In this document: piece after piece, positions 44,285 to 55,156 of the stretch | Position numbering within the stretch: position 1 is the stretch's first letter | How the letters are laid out: each line of letters starts with the position of its first letter | From: an uncultured Roseburia sp. | Lineage (GTDB): Bacteria > Bacillota > Clostridia > Lachnospirales > Lachnospiraceae | Length of the DNA: 64,000 nt | Assembly: GCA_945787015.1 (NCBI GenBank) | Contig: CALZGM010000009.1 | Location: forward strand, 38,896 to 102,895 | Reading direction: 5' to 3' | Notes under the pieces: model-generated | Seen by the model: the letters and a program-made list of their open reading frames with translations, nothing else | Databases searched by the model: none | Told to the model about the DNA's origin: nothing | Made by a program: the position numbers and the translations under genes

Positions 44285-45619
44285 CTATGCACGATCTTCT
44301 TTGCGAAGCACCGGATTCCTAACGGTGTTCACTACAAGTGGAATCACCATAATAAACCATGCAATCGGTTCTGACACAATAATTCCCCAGTAGCCAATTG
44401 CCGGTGCCAAAAGGAAGGCTGCTGCGACTTTGGTAAGCAGCTCTAAAGCACTGGAAAATACGGGTGTTTTACTGTCACCGAAGCCCTGCATGGCGTTACG
44501 AAACAGGCAGATGACACTCGGGACAAAATAGAATATAGTGTTTACCTTTAAGTAAAGAGTGGCAGTTTCAATGATTTCGCGCTGATTTGTAGCGGTGATG
44601 GCACGAATCAGCTGCGGCGCAAGGGTATAGGTAATGAGGATAACACAGACAGACCATCCCCAGGTCAGAAACAGTGTATCACGCAAGCCTTTTTTGATGC
44701 GGGAGTATTTCCCGGCTCCTAAGTTTTGACCGCAAAAAGTAGCTAAGGTAGCACCTAAAACACTCCAAGGCATCATAAAGATGGAAGAGGCCTTACGGGC
44801 TGCCGAATGGGCAACAATGATATTGGTACCAAAAGAATTAATGGCCGTCTGTAAAGAAAAGGTGCCAAGCTGTACAAAGGCAGACATAAATGCCATTGAA
44901 AATCCGGTGGAGAGCAGTCGTTTGTAAAGTTCTTTATCCGGAGTAAAGTCTTCTTTGGAAAGCTTTAACTGCGGATATTTGATTCGCATATAAAGAAAGC
45001 AAAGAACTGCGGATAATGCCTGGGAGAAAACGGTTGCAAGGGAGGCACCGGCTACACCCATATGGAGATACAAAATAAAACTATAGTCTAAGAAAATATT
45101 TAATAGTGTAGAAAGAATTAAAAACAAAAGTGGGGTAAAACTGTCACCCATAGAACGCAAAATGGTTGCACAAATATGATAAAAGGTGGCAGTAAGTAAG
45201 CCGGCAAGAATAATGCTGATATAAGCTCTTGCGCTTGGCAGTAATGCTGTAGAAATATTTAAAAAATGTAAAATCGGTGAAAGAAAACCGAGGCTTAGGA
45301 TACTCACAAAAACTGCCGCAAAGGAGCCAAAAAGCAGGGTGCTTCCTATTGCTTTCTTTAGATTGCGTTCGTTTCCGGCACCGAAACAGGTGGCAATGAC
45401 AATTCCGAACCCATTTAAAATCCCCATTAAAAGGCTCATTAACAAATCACTTAAGGTAGAAGTAGCACCAACTGCAGCAAGTGCGCTTTCTCCTAAGGTT
45501 TCTCCTACAATTCGGGTATCTACTAAGCTATAACATAACTGAAATAACTGCCCAATGAAAAGAGGAAGGGCAAACTGTAAGATAAGTTTAATGGGTTTTC
45601 CTTTTGTTAGGTTTTTCAT
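44285..45619 (-). CDS. MATE-family efflux transporter (minus strand)
   Basis: The 444-residue protein has about 12 hydrophobic segments and MATE family features (LFIGQLFQLCYSLVDTRIVGE near the N-terminus). It probably exports drugs or metabolites in exchange for ions. It is transcribed toward the giant palindrome and the ABC operon, and divergently from clpB. GGAGG stands before the ATG on the minus strand. It resembles the MATE gene at 37476-38825 but is clearly a diverged paralogue. Confidence 0.9.
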   Translation of the reverse strand: MKNLTKGKPIKLILQFALPLFIGQLFQLCYSLVDTRIVGETLGESALAAVGATSTLSDLLMSLLMGILNGFGIVIATCFGAGNERNLKKAIGSTLLFGSFAAVFVSILSLGFLSPILHFLNISTALLPSARAYISIILAGLLTATFYHICATILRSMGDSFTPLLFLILSTLLNIFLDYSFILYLHMGVAGASLATVFSQALSAVLCFLYMRIKYPQLKLSKEDFTPDKELYKRLLSTGFSMAFMSAFVQLGTFSLQTAINSFGTNIIVAHSAARKASSIFMMPWSVLGATLATFCGQNLGAGKYSRIKKGLRDTLFLTWGWSVCVILITYTLAPQLIRAITATNQREIIETATLYLKVNTIFYFVPSVICLFRNAMQGFGDSKTPVFSSALELLTKVAAAFLLAPAIGYWGIIVSEPIAWFIMVIPLVVNTVRNPVLRKEDRA

Positions 45620-45710
45620 ATTCTATGCCTCCATTGATACTACCATGTAATATATCAAGTTGTAGGAATTTAGACAAGAGAAAGATGTTTATAATTTTTT
45701 TAGAAACAAA

Positions 45711-45737
45711 TTAGCACTCACCTCTTTACAGTGCTAA
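45711..45737 (+). promoter_or_regulatory. CIRCE operator for HrcA
   Basis: TTAGCACTC (45711-45719), 9 nt, CAGTGCTAA (45729-45737). The right arm differs from the consensus GAGTGCTAA by one base. The palindrome lies shortly after a TATAAT at 45690-45695, so HrcA binding would repress clpB until heat shock. Confidence 0.93.
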
Positions 45738-45832
45738 TAATTTGTGCTATAACTCAAATTGTAACGAGGGATGAGCTAGCTGCTTACAGTACATACTTAA
45801 AAAAGCAGCGTTTTTGAAAGGGAGGTAACGCT

Positions 45833-48415
45833 ATGAACATTCAAAAATTTACACAAAAGTCTGTAGAAGCAATCAATGACTGTGAAAAGCTTGCCTACGA
45901 ATATGGCAATCAGGAGATTGAACAGGAGCATTTGCTGGTAGCATTGCTTCAGCAGGAAGACGGACTGATTTTAAAACTGATAGAAAAAATGGAAATCCAA
46001 AAAGAACATTTTTTGGATAATGCAATTCGTCATTTGAAAGCCCGTGTAAAGGTATCAGGTGGGCAGGTTTTTGTCGGACAGGACTTAAATAAGGTGCTCA
46101 TTCATGCAGAAGACGAAGCAAAGCAGATGGGGGATGAATATGTTTCTGTCGAGCATCTATTCCTCTGCTTATTGAAATATCCAAATAAGGCCATGAAGGA
46201 AATCTTTAAGGAATACGGTATTACCAGGGACCGTTTCTTAAAGGCACTTTCTACGGTACGTGGTAATCAGAGGGTGACTTCCGATAACCCGGAAGCTACC
46301 TATGATACGTTGGAAAAATACGGCTATGATATGGTAGAGCGTGCACGTAACCAAAAACTGGACCCAGTCATCGGACGTGATGCCGAAATCCGAAATGTGA
46401 TACGTATCTTATCCAGAAAAACAAAGAACAATCCGGTGTTAATCGGTGAACCCGGTGTTGGTAAAACAGCAGCAGTAGAAGGTTTGGCACAGCGAATTGT
46501 CCGAGGAGATGTGCCGGAGGGATTAAAGGATAAGAAGCTGTTTGCACTGGATATGGGTGCACTTGTGGCAGGTGCAAAATATCGTGGTGAATTTGAGGAA
46601 CGTTTAAAAGCCGTTCTTGACGATATTAAAAATTCCGATGGACAGATTATTCTTTTCATCGATGAACTTCATACGATCGTTGGCGCCGGTAAAACGGATG
46701 GCGCCATGGATGCCGGCCAACTGTTAAAGCCAATGCTTGCCCGTGGAGAACTGCATTGTATCGGTGCGACAACCTTAGACGAGTATCGTGAATACATTGA
46801 AAAGGATGCAGCCTTAGAGCGAAGATTTCAGCCGGTTATGGTGGATGAACCGACCGTGGAAGATACGATTTCCATCTTACGAGGCTTAAAGGAGCGCTAT
46901 GAGGTATTCCATGGCGTAAAAATCACCGACGGTGCTCTGGTTTCGGCAGCCGTACTTTCAAACCGTTATATTACGGATCGTTTTTTGCCGGATAAGGCCA
47001 TTGACCTTGTGGATGAAGCCTGCGCTCTGATTAAAACAGAACTGGATTCCATGCCGACAGAATTGGACGAATTGAACCGTCGTATTATGCAGATGGAGAT
47101 TGAAGAGACTGCGCTGAAAAAGGAGACCGATCGTCTCAGTCAGGAACGTCTTGCTAATCTGCAAAAGGAACTGGCAGAATTAAAGGATAACTTCAATACC
47201 CAGAAGGCACAATGGGAAAACGAAAAAAAATCTGTCGAGCGTGTGCAAAAATTACGTGAAGATATTGAAACTGTAAAAAACGAGATTAAGACGGCTCAGC
47301 AGAATTATGATTTGGAGAAAGCAGCAGAACTGCAGTATGGCAAGCTGCCACAGTTGACAAAACAGCTGGAAATCGAAGAAGAGGCTGTAAAGAACCGTGA
47401 TTTGTCACTGGTACATGAGAATGTCAGCGAGGAAGAAATTGCTAAGATTATTTCCCGCTGGACCGGAATTCCGGTTGCAAAATTAACCGAGAGTGAACGG
47501 AATAAGACCCTGCATCTGGATGAAGAATTACACAAACGTGTCATCGGACAGGATGAGGGTGTTACAAAGGTAACAGAAGCTATTATTCGTTCTAAGGCGG
47601 GTATTAAGGACCCGAGCAAGCCAATCGGTTCTTTCCTATTCTTAGGACCTACCGGTGTCGGTAAAACCGAGCTTGCAAAAGCTTTAGCAGCAAGCCTATT
47701 TGATGATGAGGCGAACATGGTGCGGCTTGATATGAGTGAATATATGGAGAAGTATTCCGTATCCCGATTAATCGGAGCACCTCCGGGATATGTAGGCTAT
47801 GACGAAGGCGGACAGCTGACCGAGGCAGTTCGTAGAAAACCATATTCCGTTGTCCTTTTTGATGAGGTGGAAAAAGCACATCCGGATGTATTCAACGTTT
47901 TACTACAGGTGTTGGATGATGGACGTATTACGGACTCACAGGGACGTACCGTAGACTTTAAAAATACCATTATCATTATGACATCCAACTTAGGCTCTGC
48001 TCATCTGCTGGAGGGAATTGATGAGAATGGTGAGATTAACCCAGCCTGTGAAGAGGCAGTGATGAATGAGCTGCGTGGACACTTCCGTCCGGAGTTTTTG
48101 AACCGTCTGGATGAGATTATTATGTTCAAACCTCTGACCAAGGATAACATTGGAAATATTATTTCGTTGCTGCTACAGGATTTGAATAAGCGACTTTCCG
48201 ACAGGGAGATAACGGTAGAACTTTCTGATTCTGCAAAACAGTTTATTATCGACCGCGGATATGACCCAATCTATGGTGCGAGACCGCTAAAGCGTTTCCT
48301 GCAAAAGCATGTGGAAACCTTATCTGCAAAACTGATTCTGGCAGACGAAGTAAGAGAAGGAGATACCATTTTAATTGATGTCGACGGGGATAAGTTGGCG
48401 GCACGCGTGAAATAA
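45833..48415 (+). CDS. clpB: ATP-dependent disaggregase ClpB
   Basis: This 860-residue AAA+ chaperone rescues aggregated proteins with DnaK. It has the Clp N-domain (about 1-145), first ATPase with Walker [10 protein letters not shown] near residue 206, the long coiled-coil middle domain (about 410-520), and the second ATPase with GPTGVGKTE near residue 609. The CIRCE element at 45711 places it under HrcA control. The unusual feature is only this clear operator; the protein itself is normal in length. Confidence 0.96.
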   Translation: MNIQKFTQKSVEAINDCEKLAYEYGNQEIEQEHLLVALLQQEDGLILKLIEKMEIQKEHFLDNAIRHLKARVKVSGGQVFVGQDLNKVLIHAEDEAKQMGDEYVSVEHLFLCLLKYPNKAMKEIFKEYGITRDRFLKALSTVRGNQRVTSDNPEATYDTLEKYGYDMVERARNQKLDPVIGRDAEIRNVIRILSRKTKNNPVLIGEPGVGKTAAVEGLAQRIVRGDVPEGLKDKKLFALDMGALVAGAKYRGEFEERLKAVLDDIKNSDGQIILFIDELHTIVGAGKTDGAMDAGQLLKPMLARGELHCIGATTLDEYREYIEKDAALERRFQPVMVDEPTVEDTISILRGLKERYEVFHGVKITDGALVSAAVLSNRYITDRFLPDKAIDLVDEACALIKTELDSMPTELDELNRRIMQMEIEETALKKETDRLSQERLANLQKELAELKDNFNTQKAQWENEKKSVERVQKLREDIETVKNEIKTAQQNYDLEKAAELQYGKLPQLTKQLEIEEEAVKNRDLSLVHENVSEEEIAKIISRWTGIPVAKLTESERNKTLHLDEELHKRVIGQDEGVTKVTEAIIRSKAGIKDPSKPIGSFLFLGPTGVGKTELAKALAASLFDDEANMVRLDMSEYMEKYSVSRLIGAPPGYVGYDEGGQLTEAVRRKPYSVVLFDEVEKAHPDVFNVLLQVLDDGRITDSQGRTVDFKNTIIIMTSNLGSAHLLEGIDENGEINPACEEAVMNELRGHFRPEFLNRLDEIIMFKPLTKDNIGNIISLLLQDLNKRLSDREITVELSDSAKQFIIDRGYDPIYGARPLKRFLQKHVETLSAKLILADEVREGDTILIDVDGDKLAARVK

Positions 48416-48423
48416 CAGATTAG

Positions 48424-48470
48424 CAGGGACGGTTCTTTTGTCACGGAAATCATGGCAAAAGGACCGTCCT
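48424..48470. repeat. Dispersed palindrome, copy 2
   Basis: It starts with CAGGGACGGTTCTTTTGTC, identical over 19 nt to the copy at 32565. A second arm, GGCAAAAGGACCGTCC, pairs with the first, with two G-U pairs, to form a 16-bp stem. It lies directly after clpB and may terminate it. Confidence 0.85.
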
Positions 48471-48549
48471 TTATGCATATGAACCCTATATTCTTTTGAA
48501 AAAATGTGGTACAATATTCAAATAAGAATGTAAAGGGGTATCAGCATAT

Positions 48550-49362
48550 ATGAAAAATGAAAAACGGATGATACAGGTTTTTCTAAAAATAGAAGAAAAT
48601 TACTGGCTATCCATCATAAGAAGAGGGCTTATCATGTTAATACCTATTATTATGGTGGGTGGAATCGCTCATGCGATTCATTATTTCCCAAATGATATGG
48701 TGAATTACCTGATTACGGTACGGTTTGCATGGATTGGGGAATTGTGTGAACTGTTATATCAGGCGACCTTCGGTTTGTTTTCTCTTATTCTGACCACAAC
48801 GATAGCAATTAGCTATGCAACGGAACAAAATGAAACACCGGACAAGATTTTTTCCTATGCAGTTACAGCAATTGCCTGTTTTGGTACGCAGATTGCAGTA
48901 GTAGAAGAGAAGCATCTGCGGGAAATACTTGGAAATCAGGGGTGCTTTGTTGCAATGCTGGTGGGACTGTTAGCAAGTGTATTGTACAGGCGGTTTACCA
49001 AAATAAAAAAAATTTCCTTAAGCAGATTTACCTCCGGAATGGATGCGATTCTTTCCAATGCCATTTCCGGGATTATTCCAATGATTCTTACGGTAGGATT
49101 CTTTGCTCTGCTTGAAACCGGTGTGAATCTCTTAACAGGCGGCGAGGATATTCATACCAATACGACAAATCAGAAAATTGTATCATCGATAATAGAGCTT
49201 AGCAAAAAGCTGGGCATTAAGGTGGTTGCAGAGGTGGTTGAGACCACGGAACAATGTGCACAGTTAAAGTTTTTAGGATGTGACTGGTATCAAGGGTATT
49301 TATTTGGAAAACCAATGCCGTTAGAGGAATTTATAGAAGTAGTAAAAATCGGGAAAAAATGA
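48550..49362 (+). pseudogene. Deleted EIIC-EAL membrane protein gene
   Basis: The 270-residue frame joins a PTS EIIC-like membrane N-terminus (residues 1-215, several hydrophobic helices) to the last about 55 residues of an EAL domain (KVVAEVVETTEQ, FLGCDWYQGYLFGKPM). The junction is at about residues 215-222, and the EAL motif, DDFGTG loop and metal ligands are all absent. A full EIIC-EAL protein would be much longer, so an in-frame deletion of the middle is the simplest reading. The product cannot hydrolyse cyclic di-GMP and probably has no EIIC function either. A normal ribosome binding site remains. Confidence 0.7.
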
Positions 49363-49370
49363 TTTTCACA

Positions 49371-49399
49371 TTGCAACGATGAATAGAAAACGATATAAT
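49371..49399 (+). promoter_or_regulatory. Promoter of trpS
   Basis: TTGCAA (49371-49376) and TATAAT (49394-49399) are separated by 17 nt, upstream of trpS. No T-box lies in the short leader. Confidence 0.75.
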
Positions 49400-49460
49400 A
49401 AAACACAGAGTGCAGGCACGTTTTGCTGCTTTATAGGAAATAGAAATGGGAGATTTTATC

Positions 49461-50546
49461 ATGGCAGAGAATAAAAAGATTATTTTGACAGGTGACAGAC
49501 CGACAGGAAAGCTTCATATCGGACATTATGTCGGTTCTTTAAAGAGAAGAGTAGAATTACAGAATTCAGGAGAATTTGATGAAATTTACATCATGCTTGC
49601 CGACGCGCAGGCGCTTACGGATAATGCAGATAACCCTGCAAAGATTCGTGACAATATCATGGAGGTCGCTCTGGATTATTTGTCAGTTGGAATTGATCCG
49701 GCGAAGTCCAATATTTTCATTCAGTCCCATGTGGCTGAATTAACAGAGCTGAGTTTTTACTATATGAATCTGGTTACGGTGTCACGTTTACAACGTAATC
49801 CTACGGTAAAAGCAGAGATTCAGATGCGTAATTTTGAGACAAGCATTCCGGTTGGTTTCTTTACCTATCCAATCAGCCAGGCGGCAGATATTACCGCATT
49901 CAAAGCAACGGTAGTTCCGGTTGGAGAAGACCAGATGCCGATGTTAGAGCAGACGAAGGAAATCGTACACAAATTTAATGCAGTATATGGGGAGACTTTG
50001 GTAGATCCACAGATTCTGCTCCCTTCCAATAAAGCATGCTTAAGACTTCCGGGAACCGACGGAAAGGCAAAAATGAGCAAATCATTAGGCAATGCCATTT
50101 ATCTTGCGGATACCGAAGCTGACGTGAAGAAAAAAGTAATGTCTATGTTTACCGATCCGGACCATATCCGTGTAGAGGACCCGGGAAAATTAGAAGGAAA
50201 TACGGTATTTACTTACCTTGATGCATTCTGTAATGAAGATCATTTTGCAGAATACCTTCCGGATTATGCAAATCTTGACGAGTTAAAGGCACATTATCAG
50301 AGAGGCGGACTTGGAGATGTCAAGGTGAAGAAGTTCTTAAATAATGTGCTTCAGGAAGAACTTTCTCCAATTCGTGCAAGACGTGCCGAATATGAAAAGA
50401 ATATTGAAGCAGTATATGAAATATTAAAGAAGGGCAGCGAAGCAGCATCTGCAAAGGCAGCGGAGACTTTACGTGAGGTAAAGGCAGCCATGAAGATTAA
50501 CTATTTTGATGACCCGACTTTTTTAGAAGAACAGAAGAGGAAATAA
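49461..50546 (+). CDS. trpS: Tryptophanyl-tRNA synthetase
   Basis: This 361-residue class I synthetase charges tRNA(Trp). The HIGH motif is KLHIGHYVGSL near residues 17-27 and the KMSKS loop is KAKMSKSLGN near 203. I chose the ATG at 49461 because TGGGAG lies 8 nt before it; the ATG at 49446 overlaps this box. It is followed at once by dnaE, with one nucleotide between the stop and the dnaE ATG. Confidence 0.96.
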   Translation: MAENKKIILTGDRPTGKLHIGHYVGSLKRRVELQNSGEFDEIYIMLADAQALTDNADNPAKIRDNIMEVALDYLSVGIDPAKSNIFIQSHVAELTELSFYYMNLVTVSRLQRNPTVKAEIQMRNFETSIPVGFFTYPISQAADITAFKATVVPVGEDQMPMLEQTKEIVHKFNAVYGETLVDPQILLPSNKACLRLPGTDGKAKMSKSLGNAIYLADTEADVKKKVMSMFTDPDHIRVEDPGKLEGNTVFTYLDAFCNEDHFAEYLPDYANLDELKAHYQRGGLGDVKVKKFLNNVLQEELSPIRARRAEYEKNIEAVYEILKKGSEAASAKAAETLREVKAAMKINYFDDPTFLEEQKRK

Positions 50547-50547
50547 T

Positions 50548-53500
50548 ATGTCATTTACACATTTACATGTTCATACGGAGTTTTCCCTTTTGGATGGCTC
50601 TAACAAGATAAAAGAATATGTGAACCGAGTGAAAGAACTCGGAATGAATAGCGCCGCGATTACTGATCACGGCGTTATGTATGGTGTCATTGATTTTTAT
50701 AAGGCAGCAAATGCGGCGGGAATTAATCCGATTTTAGGCTGTGAAGTCTATGTGGCTCCGAATTCCCGGTTTGACCGCGAGGCATCCCACGGGGACGACC
50801 GGTATTACCATCTGGTGCTTTTAGCAGAGAACAATAAAGGCTATCAGAATCTGATGAAAATTGTGTCTAAGGGGTTTGTAGATGGCTATTATTATAAACC
50901 ACGGGTAGATATGGAGGTTTTAGAAACCTACCATGAGGGGATTATTGCGCTTAGTGCCTGTCTTGCCGGAGAAGTACAGCGTTATCTGGTGCGGGGCATG
51001 TATGAAGAAGCAAGAGAAGTCGCTTTTAAATATGAAAAATGCTTTGGCAAAGGAAACTTCTTCCTGGAATTACAGGACCACGGCATCCCGGAGCAAAAGA
51101 CTGTAAATGCCCAGCTTTTACGTCTGAGTGAAGAAACAGGAATAGAACTGGTAGCAACCAATGATGTTCACTATACCTATGCAGAGGATGCAGAGGCACA
51201 TGATATTCTGCTTTGCATTCAAACCGGTAAAAAATTGTCAGATGAGAACCGTATGCGTTATGAGGGAGGGCAGTACTATGTAAAGTCCGAGGACGAAATG
51301 CGAAAGCTTTTCCCATATGCAGCTCAGGCGATTGACAATACACAAAAAATTGCGGACCGGTGTCATGTGGAAATTGAGTTCGGCGTAACCAAACTGCCAC
51401 ATTTTGATGTGCCGGAAGGCTACGATTCCTGGACTTACTTAAATAAGCTTTGCCATGAAGGCTTGGTGCGCAGATACCCGGATAGACATGAAGAATTAGC
51501 ACCGAAGCTGGATTACGAGCTTAACGTTATCAGGAATATGGGGTATGTAGATTACTTCCTTATCGTATGGGATTTTATCAATTATGCAAGAACCCATGGG
51601 ATTCCGGTGGGACCGGGACGTGGTAGTGCAGCAGGAAGTTTGGTTTCCTATACCACAGGAATCACGAATATTGATCCTATCCGTTATAACCTCCTTTTCG
51701 AACGGTTTTTAAATCCGGAACGAGTGACCATGCCGGATATTGATATTGACTTTTGCTACGAGAGACGTGGTGAAGTCATTGATTATGTCATTGAAAAATA
51801 CGGTAAAGATTGTGTAACACAGATTATTACCTTTGGTACACTGCTTGCAAAAGGAGTCATCCGTGATGTTGGGCGAGTTATGGATTTGCCGTATAGTTTT
51901 TGCGATACCATTGCAAAAATGATACCAAATGAACTTGGAATCACGATTGACAAAGCCCTTGTTATGAATCCGGAGCTTCGTGCCATGTACGAATCGGATG
52001 AAACGGTTAAGACATTAATTGACATGTCAAAACGCTTGGAAGGTCTGCCGAGACACAGTTCCATGCATGCGGCAGGCGTGGTAATTTCGCAGAAAGCGAT
52101 GGATGAATATGTGCCATTGTCAAGAGCATCGGATGGTACGTTAACAACACAGTTTATTATGACCACAATTGAGGAATTGGGATTGCTTAAGATGGATTTC
52201 CTAGGTCTTCGAACGTTGACTGTGATTAAAAATGCAGTGGATTTGGTGGAAAAGAATCATGGAATAAAAATTGATGTGGACAACATTGATTATGATGACA
52301 AGAAAGTTTTAGACTCTATTGGAACCGGAAAATGTGACGGAGTGTTCCAGCTAGAAAGTGCCGGTATGAAGAATTTCATGAAGGAGTTAAAGCCTCAGAG
52401 TTTAGAGGATGTCATTGCGGGAATTTCTTTGTACCGCCCGGGTCCAATGGATTTTATTCCTAAATATATTAAAGGAAAAAATGAACCGGAAAGTATTACG
52501 TATGTCTGCAAGGAACTGGAACCGATTTTGGAGCCGACTTATGGCTGTATCGTGTATCAGGAGCAGGTAATGCAGATTGTACAGGATCTTGCGGGTTATA
52601 CCATGGGACAGGCAGATAATATCCGCCGTGCCATGAGTAAAAAGAAGCAGTATGTCATTGACGCAGAACGTCAGAACTTTGTTTATGGAAATGAAGAGCA
52701 GGGAATCAAAGGCTGTATCGCGAATGGTATCAGCGAAGATGCCGCGAATCAGATTTATGATTCTATGGTAGATTTTGCCAAGTATGCGTTTAATAAATCC
52801 CACGCAGCGGCTTATGCAGTCGTTGCATATCAGACAGCTTATTTGAAATACTATTATCCGGTAGAGTTTATGGCGGCACTTATGACCTCCGTTATTGATA
52901 ATACAAAGAAGGTGTCGGAATATATTTATAGCTGCAGACAGATGGGAATTCCGGTGCTGCCGCCTGATATTAATGAAGGGGAAGGCGTTTTTTCTGCGGT
53001 TAATGGGAATATCCGTTATGGTATGTATGCAATCAAGAGTATAGGACGCCCGGTGGTAGACACGATATTGGAAGAACGCCATGCAAATGGGGAATATAAG
53101 ACCCTCCAGAGTTTTCTGGAGCGTGTTGCAAGCCGTGAGGTAAATAAGCGCGCGGTAGAAAACCTGATTAAAGCCGGAGCATGTGACGGGTTAGACGGAA
53201 ACCGCCAGCAGATGATGAATGTATATGCAGTGGTGATGGATAATCTGGCAAGTGAGAAGAAAAAGTCCATGTCCGGACAAATGACGTTGTTTGACTTCGC
53301 ATCTGAGGAGGATAAAAAGAACTACGAAATTAAATTTCCGCAAATGGAAGAATACAGCAAGGAAATCAAGCTTGGATTTGAAAAGGAAGTACTCGGTATC
53401 TACTTAAGCGGTCATCCGTTGGAGGATTACGAAGAAAAATGGCGGAAGAATATTTCTGCGGTGACAACGGACTTCCTTTTGGATGAAGAGACGAACGAGG

Positions 53501-54021
53501 TAAAAGTAAAGGATAATGAGGTGGTTGTGGTCGGCGGTATGATTACGGAAAAGACCATAAAATATACCAAGAATAATAAAACGATGGCTTTTATCACGTT
53601 GGAGGATTTGGTTGGAACCGTAGAAGTCATTATTTTCCCGAAGGATTATGAAAAATACCATCATCTGTTGAATGAGGATGAAAAAGTATTTATCCGGGGA
53701 CGTGCGAATGTCGAAGAGGATAAAGATGGTAAAATTATTTGCGAGCAGATTTATTCCTTTGATGATACGAAGCGGGAATTGTGGCTGCAGTTTGAAACGA
53801 AGGAAGCCTTTGAAGAGAAGGAGCAGCAGCTGTATGAAATGCTTCATGATTCTGACGGAAAGGATTCCGTTGTGATTTATATTTCTTCCATAAAAGCTAT
53901 GAAAAAGCTGCCGGAAAGCCAGAATGTATGTGCAGATACGGTGATTGTGAACATTTTAACTAACTTTTTGGGCAAAAACAACGTAAAAGTTGTAGAAAAG
54001 AATATTGAAAAGAAGCGATAA
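50548..54021 (+). CDS. dnaE: DNA polymerase III alpha subunit, DnaE type
   Basis: This 1157-residue enzyme is a replicative-type polymerase III alpha subunit. An N-terminal PHP domain begins with HLHVHTEFSLLDG (residues 5-17). The polymerase palm carries the catalytic acidic motif MPDIDIDF near residue 393, and the VVIFPKDYEKY OB-fold region lies near the C-terminus. There is no proofreading domain, in contrast to PolC. It starts one nucleotide after trpS, so the two are in one transcript. Confidence 0.96.
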   Translation: MSFTHLHVHTEFSLLDGSNKIKEYVNRVKELGMNSAAITDHGVMYGVIDFYKAANAAGINPILGCEVYVAPNSRFDREASHGDDRYYHLVLLAENNKGYQNLMKIVSKGFVDGYYYKPRVDMEVLETYHEGIIALSACLAGEVQRYLVRGMYEEAREVAFKYEKCFGKGNFFLELQDHGIPEQKTVNAQLLRLSEETGIELVATNDVHYTYAEDAEAHDILLCIQTGKKLSDENRMRYEGGQYYVKSEDEMRKLFPYAAQAIDNTQKIADRCHVEIEFGVTKLPHFDVPEGYDSWTYLNKLCHEGLVRRYPDRHEELAPKLDYELNVIRNMGYVDYFLIVWDFINYARTHGIPVGPGRGSAAGSLVSYTTGITNIDPIRYNLLFERFLNPERVTMPDIDIDFCYERRGEVIDYVIEKYGKDCVTQIITFGTLLAKGVIRDVGRVMDLPYSFCDTIAKMIPNELGITIDKALVMNPELRAMYESDETVKTLIDMSKRLEGLPRHSSMHAAGVVISQKAMDEYVPLSRASDGTLTTQFIMTTIEELGLLKMDFLGLRTLTVIKNAVDLVEKNHGIKIDVDNIDYDDKKVLDSIGTGKCDGVFQLESAGMKNFMKELKPQSLEDVIAGISLYRPGPMDFIPKYIKGKNEPESITYVCKELEPILEPTYGCIVYQEQVMQIVQDLAGYTMGQADNIRRAMSKKKQYVIDAERQNFVYGNEEQGIKGCIANGISEDAANQIYDSMVDFAKYAFNKSHAAAYAVVAYQTAYLKYYYPVEFMAALMTSVIDNTKKVSEYIYSCRQMGIPVLPPDINEGEGVFSAVNGNIRYGMYAIKSIGRPVVDTILEERHANGEYKTLQSFLERVASREVNKRAVENLIKAGACDGLDGNRQQMMNVYAVVMDNLASEKKKSMSGQMTLFDFASEEDKKNYEIKFPQMEEYSKEIKLGFEKEVLGIYLSGHPLEDYEEKWRKNISAVTTDFLLDEETNEVKVKDNEVVVVGGMITEKTIKYTKNNKTMAFITLEDLVGTVEVIIFPKDYEKYHHLLNEDEKVFIRGRANVEEDKDGKIICEQIYSFDDTKRELWLQFETKEAFEEKEQQLYEMLHDSDGKDSVVIYISSIKAMKKLPESQNVCADTVIVNILTNFLGKNNVKVVEKNIEKKR

Positions 54022-54090
54022 ACCGATTAAAATAGGATACTAGAGATATTGTAACGGGAAATACATGGTATCTTTCAGGAGGAAGAAAAG

Positions 54091-55065
54091 ATGGCAAAGG
54101 AAATAAAAACAATTGGTGTTCTTACAAGCGGTGGAGATGCACCGGGAATGAACGCAGCAATTCGTGCAGTTGTTCGTGAAGCAATTGCAAAAGGATTGAA
54201 GGTAAAAGGGATTAAAAGAGGATATGCAGGTCTTCTGGCGGAAGAAATTGTTGACATGGAAGCAAAGGATGTTTCTGATATTATTCAGCGTGGCGGTACG
54301 ATTTTACAGACAGCCCGTTGTATGGAATTTACGACACCGGAGGGACAGAAAAAAGGTGCCGAGATTTGTAAAAAGCATGGCATCGATGGCGTTGTTGTAA
54401 TCGGTGGTGACGGTTCCTTTAAAGGAGCACAGAAATTAGCTGCTTTAGGTGTGAATACAATCGGACTTCCGGGAACCATTGACTTGGATATTGCTTGTAC
54501 CGAGTACACAATCGGTTTTGATACAGCTGTTAATACCGCTATGGAAGCAATTGATAAGGTTCGTGATACGTCTACTTCACATGAGAGATGCTCCATTATT
54601 GAGGTTATGGGGCGTGGTGCGGGTCACATTGCTTTGTGGTGTGGTATTGCAAATGGTGCAGAAGATATTCTGCTGCCGGAAAAATATGATTATGATGAGC
54701 AGAAGCTGGTGAACAACATTATCGAGAAACGTCAGCGAGGCAAAAAGCATCATATTATTATTAATGCAGAGGGTATCGGACATTCCGCAAGTATGGCAAA
54801 ACGTATTGAAGCAGCGACCGGTGTTGAGACACGTGCTACCATCTTAGGACACATGCAGCGTGGAGGAAGCCCGACCTGTAAGGACCGTGTATATGCATCT
54901 ACGATGGGTGCACTGGCTGTGGACCTTTTGTGTGAAGGAAAGTCAAATCGTGTAGTTGCGTATAGTCATGGAGATTTTGTTGATTACGATATTGATGAAG
55001 CACTTGCAATGCAGAAGGGTATTTCAGAATATCAGTATGAGGTTTGCTATAACCTTTCTAAATAA
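54091..55065 (+). CDS. pfkA: ATP-dependent 6-phosphofructokinase
   Basis: The 324-residue glycolytic enzyme phosphorylates fructose-6-phosphate. It has the GVLTSGGDAPGMNAAIRAV start, the GGDGSFKGA nucleotide loop near residue 107 and PGTIDLDIACTEYTIGFDTA near residue 127. The glycine before TID is the ATP-type residue, where the pyrophosphate type has lysine, so an ATP enzyme is indicated. One change is seen: the usual TIDND asparagine is leucine, with both aspartates kept. AGGAGG precedes the ATG. Confidence 0.93.
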   Translation: MAKEIKTIGVLTSGGDAPGMNAAIRAVVREAIAKGLKVKGIKRGYAGLLAEEIVDMEAKDVSDIIQRGGTILQTARCMEFTTPEGQKKGAEICKKHGIDGVVVIGGDGSFKGAQKLAALGVNTIGLPGTIDLDIACTEYTIGFDTAVNTAMEAIDKVRDTSTSHERCSIIEVMGRGAGHIALWCGIANGAEDILLPEKYDYDEQKLVNNIIEKRQRGKKHHIIINAEGIGHSASMAKRIEAATGVETRATILGHMQRGGSPTCKDRVYASTMGALAVDLLCEGKSNRVVAYSHGDFVDYDIDEALAMQKGISEYQYEVCYNLSK

Positions 55066-55077
55066 TAGGAAAAAATG

Positions 55078-55109
55078 AACTCCACGGATTGTTTTTCGTG
55101 GAGTTTTTT
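55078..55109 (+). terminator. Terminator after pfkA
   Basis: A 9-bp stem AACTCCACG / CGTGGAGTT (55078-55086 with 55097-55105) is followed by a T tract. Confidence 0.9.
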
Positions 55110-55156
55110 ACTGTGCACCTAGCGGCGCACATTTTATCAATAAAAAGGAGACACTC

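Noticed and set aside
49446-49460. Upstream start for trpS at 49446
   Set aside because: This ATG overlaps the ribosome binding site of the better ATG at 49461.
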